Origin: Chitinophaga pinensis
Lineage (GTDB): Bacteria; Bacteroidota; Bacteroidia; SXHM01
Length of the DNA: 5,036 nt
Direction: 5' to 3'
NCBI GenBank assembly: GCA_945889235.1
Contig: CAMDBK010000229.1
Coordinates: 1-5,036 of the forward strand
In this document: one piece after another, positions 1-5,036 of the stretch
Numbering within the stretch: position 1 is the first letter of the stretch
How the letters are laid out: the number at the start of each line of letters is the position of its first letter
Program-made: the position numbers and the translations under genes
Notes under the pieces: model-generated
Told to the model about the DNA's origin: nothing
Database searches by the model: none
Seen by the model: only the letters and a program-made list of their open reading frames with translations

Positions 1-253
1 GCATGATGGTCGGAATTTTTTCGCCTTCTTTTAATCCTTTAGGCATGTAAACTTCAACGGCAATTTTATTGCCATCGCGCATGGTAAGGTAAAAAGAGGA
101 ATAGGTGTAATGTTTAAATTGTTTCTGCGATTTGTAATTGTATGGCGCGGGGGAAACGGTAGAAATATCACTTGGCGTGTAATCCGTTTTTTTTTGGGCG
201 AAGGAAACGGAGCAAATGAAAAAGGAGAGGAGTACGAGGTAGGAGCGGAACAT
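1..253 (-). CDS. CocE/NonD family (S15-type) secreted hydrolase, N-terminal part, cut by window edge
   Basis: Only the first 84 codons are present; the gene continues past position 1. The start is the ATG at 253-251. Residues 1-19 form a typical signal peptide (MFRSYLVLLSFFICSVSFA, cleavage expected before QKK), so the product is probably exported to the periplasm or beyond. After a polar linker, residues 54-84 carry FYLTMRDGNKIAVEVYMPKG and then EGEKIPTIM. This is the first beta-strand region of the X-Pro dipeptidyl-peptidase/CocE/NonD alpha/beta-hydrolase family, which includes cocaine esterase and glutaryl-7-ACA acylase. Family members cleave acyl or peptide bonds with a Ser-Asp-His triad, but all three catalytic residues lie outside the window, so substrate and activity cannot be judged. 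No Shine-Dalgarno is seen; the start is preceded by an A-rich run and by one arm of a long hairpin. The TPR gene lies 104 bp upstream on the same strand. Family call is fairly sure; the substrate is unknown. Confidence 0.82.
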   Translation of the reverse strand, partial: MFRSYLVLLSFFICSVSFAQKKTDYTPSDISTVSPAPYNYKSQKQFKHYTYSSFYLTMRDGNKIAVEVYMPKGLKEGEKIPTIM

Positions 254-259
254 TTTTTT

Positions 260-348
260 ATAGAAAATAGAATAGTTTAAATAGTAAATAGAAAATATGG
301 GCGAAGTGCAGAATGAATATTTACTATTTAAACTATTCTGTTTTCTAT
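260..348. repeat. 31-bp AT-rich inverted repeat (hairpin) in the hydrolase leader
   Basis: Positions 269-290 and 318-339 are perfect inverted copies (22 bp). The pairing extends outward to 260-268 and 340-348 with a single G-T pair (268/340), giving a stem of about 31 bp and a 27-nt loop (291-317). The stem is almost all A/T. In the minus-strand transcript it begins just after the TPR stop codon and its 3' arm ends 6 nt before the hydrolase ATG, so the ribosome-entry region is inside the arm. It is not a standard intrinsic terminator: in the minus-strand direction the stem is followed by an A-run, not a U-run. Possible roles are translational control, mRNA processing or stabilisation, or simply an intergenic palindromic repeat. 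Confidence 0.85.
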
Positions 349-357
349 TTTCTATCG

Positions 358-858
358 TCAGAGAATTTCCTTCTTGCGTTTGCAGCGGTTAATAGATTCC
401 ACTGCGCCATCAATCAGTTTATTGTCGTAAAGATTTTGTGCGTATAGTTTGTAGTGATGGATGGCATCGTCTAATTTTCCCTGCGCTTCATACATAATGG
501 CATATTCATTATAAATGGTAGCGAAGTTCATTCCCGGAACTTTGATAGCTTGGTTTAATAAGGCTTCCAGTTCATCAAACTTGCGCAGGGTGCTGAGCAA
601 AATAGCATAGTTGTAATACACCGCAGCATAATCAGGACTGAATTTTAGTGCCAGACGGTAGTGTTCATAAGCCTTTGTATATTCTTTGTACTTGGTTTCG
701 TAAATCCAGCCGAGGTGGTTGTGTGCACGTCCGTAATCGGGTGCTTCAGCCAAGATCTCATTCAGTTTGCTGATGGCATCGCTGATGCGCTGGTCTTTGA
801 TAAGCTGGTCGGCTTCAAAGAATAGATCATCTAACTTCAGATTTTTGTCTTGTTCCAT
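358..858 (-). CDS. Tetratricopeptide repeat (TPR) protein, 166 aa
   Basis: A complete small gene, ATG at 858-856 and TGA at 360-358. No signal peptide or membrane segment is visible, so the product is probably cytoplasmic. It is almost entirely helical repeats. I see about four TPR units: residues 10-43 (one degenerate unit ending in APDYG), 45-77 (HNHLGWIYE... ALKFSPDYA, the best match), 79-111 (YYNYAILLS... AIKVPGM) and 113-146 (IYNEYAIMYEAQGKLDDAIHHY), then a basic tail (RCKRKKEIL). TPR units form a superhelix used for protein-protein contacts and have no catalytic role; the partner cannot be inferred. The start is supported by a consensus -7 box (879-886) just upstream, which predicts a very short leader. 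The hydrolase lies downstream on the same strand and may be co-transcribed. The family call is secure; the biological role is unknown. Confidence 0.9.
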   Translation of the reverse strand: MEQDKNLKLDDLFFEADQLIKDQRISDAISKLNEILAEAPDYGRAHNHLGWIYETKYKEYTKAYEHYRLALKFSPDYAAVYYNYAILLSTLRKFDELEALLNQAIKVPGMNFATIYNEYAIMYEAQGKLDDAIHHYKLYAQNLYDNKLIDGAVESINRCKRKKEIL

Positions 859-878
859 GGGTGAAAAATTGAGGAACG

Positions 879-909
879 CAAAAGTAGGATATTATGGAAC
901 TGATTTCAC
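879..909 (-). promoter_or_regulatory. Putative Bacteroidota-type promoter for the TPR gene
   Basis: Reading the minus strand, TACTTTTG (886-879) matches the -7 consensus TAnnTTTG exactly. A 20-nt spacer separates it from GTG (909-907), a 2-of-3 match to the -33 TTG. Transcription would start near 873, leaving a leader of roughly 15 nt before the ATG at 858. The -7 box is a good match, the -33 element is weak, and the position is inferred rather than measured. Confidence 0.5.
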
Positions 910-949
910 GAAATTATTTGCAGGAATTGCGTGTTTTTAAGGAAAATTC

Positions 950-1201
950 AGTCCGCACCTGCGATCTGATTATCCGTACTTCAGACAGGAGCATACATAC
1001 TTTCGCTGATTTTGGAAACACCAGTAATAGCGCTGTACATACCTCGCAAAGGACTGTACATACTTCATAAAGGAGTGTACATACTTCATAATGGATTGTA
1101 AGCACTATAAAAAGGAGCCTCCGCACCCCGCAAAGGACACTATTTACCTAAAAAAGGGTTATATATACCTCGCAAAGGAGTGCTTTTTGAGGTAAATAGT
1201 A
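950..1201. repeat. Degenerate 21-bp tandem repeat array, about 12 units
   Basis: Twelve contiguous 21-bp units can be laid out without gaps, starting at 950, 971, 992, 1013, 1034, 1055, 1076, 1097, 1118, 1139, 1160 and 1181. The plus-strand consensus is TGTACATAC followed by CTCGCAAAGGAG. Units at 1034, 1055 and 1076 are the most alike (about 16-19 of 21 identical); 971, 1118 and 1160 are clear relatives; 950, 992, 1013 and 1097 are weak; 1139 and 1181 are partly inverted copies of each other. The period equals seven codons and also two turns of B-DNA. It lies between the divergent TPR and PKD genes, upstream of both putative promoters. No spacers separate the units. I do not recognise it as a named element; it may be a decayed minisatellite or an array of binding sites. 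Confidence 0.85.
1139..1200. repeat. 18-bp inverted repeat formed by opposed array units
   Basis: Positions 1139-1156 and 1183-1200 are inverted copies with one mismatch (1150/1189), enclosing a 26-nt loop that is itself a normal-orientation unit of the 21-bp array. The outer 11 bp (ACTATTTACCT against AGGTAAATAGT) match perfectly. An alternative pairing of AAAGGGT (1153-1159) with ACCCTTT (1201-1207) is also possible. No T-run follows in a position that would make it an obvious terminator. Confidence 0.75.
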
Positions 1202-1409
1202 CCCTTTTGCAAGAGTGTAGCTTATTTTGATGTTTTAGAAGTTCACCAAAATAGGTATACGCATTGCCAAAACAGAAAGCAACTTATTTTTACATGGAAA
1301 ATATATTCTGAATGTGTAATAAAATAAAGTAATAAATAGGCTATTCAAATTCATTTATATATTCAAATTGCATTGATATGGTATATTTGTATGTGTAAGA
1401 AATCCGTAA
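1202..1409. other. AT-rich intergenic DNA without recognisable genes
   Basis: I see no coding frame, tRNA or riboswitch signature here. The stretch becomes increasingly AT-rich towards the PKD gene. It contains an isolated perfect -7-like box, TATATTTG (1382-1389, plus strand), but no TTG at 19-22 nt upstream, so it is at most a weak or alternative promoter. Two copies of ATTCAAATT followed by CAT or GCAT lie at 1343-1354 and 1361-1373; a third variant falls within the adjacent promoter. Confidence 0.5.
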
Positions 1410-1416
1410 ATTCAAG

Positions 1417-1447
1417 TTGCACATACTTATAAGCCACCCCATATTTG
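1417..1447 (+). promoter_or_regulatory. Putative Bacteroidota-type promoter for the PKD/T9SS protein
   Basis: TTG (1417-1419) is followed after a 20-nt spacer by CATATTTG (1440-1447), a 7-of-8 match to the -7 consensus TAnnTTTG. Transcription would start near 1453, giving an AT-rich, purine-poor leader of about 45 nt to the ATG at 1500. The immediate start region (AATAAAACAATAAAAAAATG) has no Shine-Dalgarno sequence, as is normal in this phylum. Confidence 0.55.
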
Positions 1448-1499
1448 CACCATAATTAATCCCAAACAAGAAATTACTAATTAATAAAACAATAAAAAA

Positions 1500-4028
1500 A
1501 TGAAAAAATTACTTTCAACAATTGCCATAGTGTTTGCAGCTTTTTGCTGCAGCTATGCGCAGCCCGACCCCAATGCCATGCTCATTGAGGGTTATGTTTA
1601 CAGCAATAATACAGGGCAGCCGGTAAGCGGCTGGACAGTTTGTGTTTATGCCGACAGTACCAACCAATCTTTTCAGTATTCCGACTGTGAAACCACTAAT
1701 GCTAATGGTTATTACAGCTTTTACATTCCGGGAGGAAGCGTAATAGGGCCCAATGTGCATTTCGCTGTTTACATTTGGGATTGCCTGCAACAGCCGCTCG
1801 ATACCCTGATTAATAATATGCAAGGAACGGTGAATAATGGCTGGAAAGATTTTTATATCTGTACCGATACTATCAACACCTGCGACCCTTCCTTTACCTG
1901 GGGAACTGTTCCGGGAACAACCGCTTTTCAGTTTTATGCAAACGGTGACCCTAACAGCGGCATTAACTACATGTGGGATTTTGGTGATGGAAGCACAGGA
2001 ACGGGACAAAATCCTGGCCATAGCTACAATGGAACAGGCCCTTACCTGGTTTGCCTCACGGTATCAAATACCTTTTTAGGCTGCACTGCAACCTTTTGCG
2101 ATAGTGTTGGCGCCAACATCGGCAGCGGCTGCGATTCGTATTTCTATGCCATGCGCGACAGCCTGAATTATTTAACACAATACTTCTTTGGCTCATCACA
2201 AAGCAACGTAACCTCATGGTACTGGGATTTTGGTGATGGAAGCTCTTCAACCCAGCAAAACCCAATTCATACCTATAGCGATACAGGCTATTACATGGTA
2301 TGCCTCACGGTTAACAACTGCAACTCGGCCTACTGCGAAAATGTATATGTAAGCGATGGAAGCAATGACTGTTATGCATATTTCGGCTGGAATACAGTAA
2401 GTAATCCTAATGGTCTGGCAGGTTTTCAGTTTACCAACTACAGCTATAGCGGGCAAAATGCTACCTACTTATGGGATTTTGGTGATGGTTCAACTTCTAA
2501 CCTCGAAAACCCTATTCATTATTATAACGACAGCAGCGCTCACACCGTTTGTTTAACAATCATTTCGGGCAACTGCTCAGACACCTATTGCGAGGTAGTT
2601 CAGGGAAACAATACCGGAGGATGTCAGGCTTATTTCTATCAGGCCGACAGTGCTGGAGTATTGTACTTTTTTGATTACTCATCAGGAAACATCGGCTACT
2701 GGCTATGGGATTTTGGTGACGGAACAACTTCTAATCAGCAGCATCCAACTCATCAATATGCCAACCCCGGAGTATATAATGTATGCCTGCAAATAGGTGA
2801 TTTCTTTAACACTTGTGGCGATACGTATTGTGAGCAGGTAGTAGTGGATAGCCTGAATACCAACCCATGTCAGGTATGGTTTCAATACTATTCTACTCCC
2901 GGAGCAGGAACAACCTTCAGCGCCTATGGTGCCGGAAGCAACTCGGCTTCTTATAGCTGGAGTATTAACGGAGTAAGCTATCAGGGACAAACCATCAGCG
3001 TAGTGCTTCCTGCGGGAACCTATCAGGTATGCGTACTCGTCAGCGACCCGTCTACAGGCTGCCAGAGCTCATATTGCCAGGCAGTAACCATTGGTGGAAA
3101 CGGAATGCTTAACTATTGCGTAACCGGAACAATCAGCCTTGGTACTCCAAACCTGCTTGCCGATGATGTAATTGTGTACCTCATTACCTTCGACCCTAAT
3201 ACCAACCTGTTGTATGCTGTAATGGCTACCACACTTGACTCGAATGGTGTGTATAGTTTCTGCAACGTACCTGCCGGTCAGTACCTGGTTAAAGCAGCGC
3301 TAACACAAAACTCGGCTTACTACTGGAATTTCCTGCCTACTTATTATGGCAACTCACTCTTCTGGAATTATGCCGCACAGGTTAACGTAAATGCAAACCT
3401 AAACGGTATTGATATCTGGTTGATTGCAGGTGCAAATCAGGGCGGTCCCGGTTTCATTGGCGGTGATGTAACACAAGGTGCCAACAAAACCGAAGGCCCC
3501 GGTGATCCATTGGCTAACGTACAGGTAATGCTACTGGATATGAATAACTACCCCATTGCTTATACTTATTCAAATTCACAAGGGCAATTCCAGTTTGATG
3601 GTATTGCTTACGGAACTTACAAAGTATGGGCTGAGGTACCGGGCTTGTTAACTACCCCTGCCATTGTAACCATCGGGCCAAATGAGCCAAGCATTGATAA
3701 CATCAATATTATTGTAAACTCAACCGAAGTTACTACAGGAATAAGTTCAGCCGTTGAAGCAGCCAAACTTGGTTTCGGAAATGTATTTCCAAATCCATCG
3801 GCAAACGAAATGTTTATCACTGTTTCGTCTGAAGCAACGTTGCAACTCAGCTTTACACTGTATGATATCACCGGAAGAACAATGGACAGCCATTTGGTAA
3901 GTGTATCTTCAGGTAAAACACAGGTTACGCTGCAAACAGCAAAACTAAGTGCCGGAATTTATACGCTTAATATTTTATCAGCAGATGGTTCACTCAAAGT
4001 TTCTAAGAAACTAATGAAAACCGAATAA
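1500..4028 (+). CDS. Secreted multidomain PKD protein with T9SS type A sorting domain, 842 aa
   Basis: A complete gene from ATG at 1500 to TAA at 4026-4028. Residues 1-20 are a signal peptide (MKKLLSTIAIVFAAFCCSYA, then QPDPN). Residues about 28-122 resemble a carboxypeptidase-regulatory/CNA-B-like beta-sandwich (EGYVYSNNTGQPVSGW). Four PKD domains follow, with WDFGDGS/T at residues 159, 242, 325 and 403, and a fifth PKD-like unit (457-531) that lacks this motif. Residues about 538-645 and 650-741 are two prealbumin-like modules (NVPAGQYLVKA; DGIAYGTYKVWAE). The C-terminus (about 760-842) is a T9SS sorting domain: FPNPSANEMFI, LYDITGR, LSAGIYTLNI and a final KKLMK. Proteins of this plan cross the inner membrane by Sec and the outer membrane by T9SS, then are anchored or released after removal of the sorting domain. 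There is no enzyme domain, so a structural or adhesive surface role is inferred. The mature part has 26 cysteines, an even number in each module. It appears monocistronic, with its own promoter and a terminator downstream. Confidence 0.93.
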   Translation: MKKLLSTIAIVFAAFCCSYAQPDPNAMLIEGYVYSNNTGQPVSGWTVCVYADSTNQSFQYSDCETTNANGYYSFYIPGGSVIGPNVHFAVYIWDCLQQPLDTLINNMQGTVNNGWKDFYICTDTINTCDPSFTWGTVPGTTAFQFYANGDPNSGINYMWDFGDGSTGTGQNPGHSYNGTGPYLVCLTVSNTFLGCTATFCDSVGANIGSGCDSYFYAMRDSLNYLTQYFFGSSQSNVTSWYWDFGDGSSSTQQNPIHTYSDTGYYMVCLTVNNCNSAYCENVYVSDGSNDCYAYFGWNTVSNPNGLAGFQFTNYSYSGQNATYLWDFGDGSTSNLENPIHYYNDSSAHTVCLTIISGNCSDTYCEVVQGNNTGGCQAYFYQADSAGVLYFFDYSSGNIGYWLWDFGDGTTSNQQHPTHQYANPGVYNVCLQIGDFFNTCGDTYCEQVVVDSLNTNPCQVWFQYYSTPGAGTTFSAYGAGSNSASYSWSINGVSYQGQTISVVLPAGTYQVCVLVSDPSTGCQSSYCQAVTIGGNGMLNYCVTGTISLGTPNLLADDVIVYLITFDPNTNLLYAVMATTLDSNGVYSFCNVPAGQYLVKAALTQNSAYYWNFLPTYYGNSLFWNYAAQVNVNANLNGIDIWLIAGANQGGPGFIGGDVTQGANKTEGPGDPLANVQVMLLDMNNYPIAYTYSNSQGQFQFDGIAYGTYKVWAEVPGLLTTPAIVTIGPNEPSIDNINIIVNSTEVTTGISSAVEAAKLGFGNVFPNPSANEMFITVSSEATLQLSFTLYDITGRTMDSHLVSVSSGKTQVTLQTAKLSAGIYTLNILSADGSLKVSKKLMKTE
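1881..3092 (+). repeat. Five tandem PKD-like domain repeats (about 80 codons each) inside the secreted protein
   Basis: The units begin at cysteines C128, C211, C291, C375 and C457, so the period is 80-84 residues. Each shares a plan: Cys near the start, WDFGDG, P-x-H-x-Y, then VCL or VCV, then Cys and a final Y/F-Cys. The fifth unit keeps the cysteines but not WDFGDG. At DNA level the 21 bases encoding WDFGDGS are identical at 1974-1994 and 2223-2243, and near-identical at 2472-2492 and 2706-2726. The first three are exactly 249 bp apart, consistent with in-frame duplication. Confidence 0.88.
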
Positions 4029-4033
4029 TGTAG

Positions 4034-4052
4034 AGACACGATGTTCGTGTCT
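4034..4052. repeat. Small palindrome just after the PKD stop codon
   Basis: AGACACGA (4034-4041) and TCGTGTCT (4045-4052) form a perfect 8-bp stem with a 3-nt loop, five bases after the stop. The left flank reads GTAGAGACACGA, which resembles the GTAGAGAC-type palindromes often found between genes in this phylum. That resemblance is from memory and was not tested. No T-run follows, so it is not itself a terminator. Confidence 0.6.
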
Positions 4053-4080
4053 GATATTAATAGTTTGTTTGTTGTGTTGA

Positions 4081-4116
4081 GAAGGGGTGGGCAGAAATGT
4101 CCGCCCTTTTCTTTTT
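4081..4116 (+). terminator. Rho-independent terminator of the PKD gene
   Basis: GGGTGGGCA (4085-4093) pairs with TGTCCGCCC (4098-4106) over 9 bp with two G-T pairs and a GAAA loop (4094-4097). The stem can extend outward to 4081/4110 with further A-T and G-T pairs. It is followed by TTTTCTTTTT (4107-4116). This is the classic hairpin-plus-U-tract layout, 53 bp after the plus-strand stop. In the minus direction the stem is not followed by a T-run, so it probably does not end the converging aminopeptidase transcript efficiently. Confidence 0.85.
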
Positions 4117-4139
4117 GTGTTACAAATGGTGTTGTAAGT

Positions 4140-5036
4140 TTACTTTTTTATTCCCAACAACTCATCCACCGTATTCGCAGCAACCCCATGGTAATTTGGT
4201 CTTGCCTTTGCATAAATTTCCAGCGCAAATTTTTTTCCATCTTCGGTTTTTGCCAATGATTTATAGAGCGGAAGAATAAATTTTCTTCTTCCCACATTCA
4301 TTAAAAATGTTTCTATTTCAGGGAAAGGCTTTTTGTAATTACTATTGATAGCCTGAACAAACCACGCAGCTGCTACTTCCGAATTTCCTGAAGTGGTAAA
4401 GTGAAAAGCATTATCCAGTTTTTCCATTTCCATTGCATTAATATCTCCCGGCAGGTTGCGGATAAAGTGCAGCCACTCGTGACAGGTCCAGTCTTTTGTG
4501 GGCAACAATTCAGGTTTGGTTCCTTTGTTCCACGAGAATAAAGCTTGTTCAACTGTTTTGAATTTCGCGGAAACAACTTTAGGACAATTGGCAGGTAATC
4601 CATTCTTATAAATCCATTCATCCACATTCACATCCAGCGAATATTTTTTAATCAATTCCTCGTCAAGATATTTTACAAATTCTTCGGTGGTGATAGTTTT
4701 AAAAGCATGTGCGTTGAAATAATCATTCAGAAATTTATCCAGTTTTTCTCTTCCTGCTTTTTGTTCGAGCAGTAAAAGAAAATGCGCGCCTTTTTCATAC
4801 GGTATATCACTCAACCCGTCATCAGGGTTTCTGCCTTGCAGGTGAAGCTTCAAGGATGATTCCTCTCCTGATTCTTTAAACTCATCAATGGTAGCTTCCA
4901 AATCCTGTAAGCCCAATTGCCACTGCATGTCCACGTAATCTTTTCCGTAAATGGCTTCTACAATTCTGCGCTCAAAATAAACGGTAAAACCTTCGTTCAT
5001 CCATATATCATCCCATGTTGCATTCGTTACATAATT
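4140..5036 (-). CDS. M1 family zinc aminopeptidase, leukotriene A4 hydrolase-like, C-terminal part, cut by window edge
   Basis: The frame is open to the right edge, giving 298 visible codons; the TAA stop is at 4142-4140. The visible protein opens with NYVTNATWDDIWMNEGFTVY. In LTA4 hydrolase and related aminopeptidases the Glu of this NEG is the third zinc ligand, so the HEXXH motif should lie about 15-30 bp beyond position 5036. The ATG at 5000 is internal to this motif and is not the start. Further on, NPDDGLSDIPYEKG contains the catalytic Tyr equivalent to human Y383 (codon 4799-4797) and the Asp equivalent to D375. A C-terminal helical domain like Leuk-A4-hydro_C follows. It holds GRRKFILPLYKSL, whose Arg and Lys match the substrate-carboxylate-binding R563 and K565. 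These enzymes remove N-terminal residues from peptides. The human Y378 position is Leu here. Export cannot be judged because the N-terminus is missing. It converges on the PKD gene. Confidence 0.93.
   Translation of the reverse strand, partial: NYVTNATWDDIWMNEGFTVYFERRIVEAIYGKDYVDMQWQLGLQDLEATIDEFKESGEESSLKLHLQGRNPDDGLSDIPYEKGAHFLLLLEQKAGREKLDKFLNDYFNAHAFKTITTEEFVKYLDEELIKKYSLDVNVDEWIYKNGLPANCPKVVSAKFKTVEQALFSWNKGTKPELLPTKDWTCHEWLHFIRNLPGDINAMEMEKLDNAFHFTTSGNSEVAAAWFVQAINSNYKKPFPEIETFLMNVGRRKFILPLYKSLAKTEDGKKFALEIYAKARPNYHGVAANTVDELLGIKK

Noticed and set aside
260..348. Hairpin as an intrinsic terminator of the TPR gene
   Set aside because: In the direction of transcription the stem is AT-only and is followed by A residues, not a U-tract, and the next start codon follows at once.
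914..1126. A 70-codon minus-strand open frame with a heptad-like peptide (EVCT repeats)
   Set aside because: It is the 21-bp array read in frame. It opens with GTG, has no ATG near its start, shows no start context, and the opposite strand is similarly open because the period is a multiple of three. A real short protein is not excluded but nothing supports it.
950..1201. CRISPR array
   Set aside because: Units are contiguous with no spacers, the 21-bp period is too short, the units are degenerate, and no cas genes are present.
1202..1499. tRNA, riboswitch or other structured RNA upstream of the PKD gene
   Set aside because: No cloverleaf, conserved aptamer core or strong stem was seen; the region is plain AT-rich DNA with promoter-like boxes.
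1515..2021. A 168-codon minus-strand open frame inside the PKD gene
   Set aside because: It is antisense to a gene with clear domains and signal peptide, and its translation has no recognisable features. The same applies to other antisense frames between 2056 and 3871.
4041..4279. Short plus-strand open frames after the PKD gene
   Set aside because: They run through the terminator and into the antisense of the well-supported M1 aminopeptidase, with no domain or start signal.
4998..5000. ATG at 5000 (minus strand) as the start of the aminopeptidase
   Set aside because: The reading frame continues upstream with NYVTNATWDDIW, which is conserved family sequence between HEXXH and the third zinc ligand, so this Met is internal.

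Overview
The window looks like chromosomal DNA of a Bacteroidota bacterium. The evidence is a large secreted protein ending in a type IX secretion (T9SS) type A sorting domain, A-rich start regions without Shine-Dalgarno motifs, and good matches to the Bacteroidota promoter consensus (TTG near -33, TAnnTTTG near -7). The genus cannot be read from the sequence; no phage, transposon or resistance genes are visible.

Layout, left to right. (1) 1-253, minus strand: the N-terminal 84 codons of a secreted CocE/NonD (S15-type) alpha/beta hydrolase, running off the left edge. (2) 254-357: a short gap almost filled by a 31-bp, AT-rich hairpin that abuts the hydrolase start codon. (3) 358-858, minus strand: a small soluble TPR protein with a plausible promoter. 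(4) 859-1499: a 641-bp divergent intergenic region. It holds a degenerate tandem array of 21-bp units (about 950-1201), whose right end includes inverted copies that can fold into a hairpin, and then an AT-rich promoter region. (5) 1500-4028, plus strand: an 842-residue exported protein with a signal peptide, a carboxypeptidase-regulatory-like domain, four PKD domains plus one decayed PKD-like domain, two more prealbumin-like modules and a T9SS sorting domain. (6) 4029-4139: a convergent gap with a small palindrome and a strong intrinsic terminator. (7) 4140-5036, minus strand: the C-terminal 298 codons of an M1-family, leukotriene A4 hydrolase-like zinc aminopeptidase, running off the right edge.

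There is no obvious pathway linking the genes. Three of the four probably work at or beyond the cell envelope: the hydrolase and the PKD protein have visible signal peptides, and the aminopeptidase belongs to a family that is often exported in this phylum. The TPR gene and the hydrolase are co-directional and could share a transcript, with the hairpin between them as a possible control point.

The least ordinary features are the 21-bp array with units in both orientations, the hydrolase leader hairpin, and the four-cysteine framework repeated in all five PKD-like domains, including the one that has lost its WDFGDG signature. None of these amounts to a clear new system from sequence alone.
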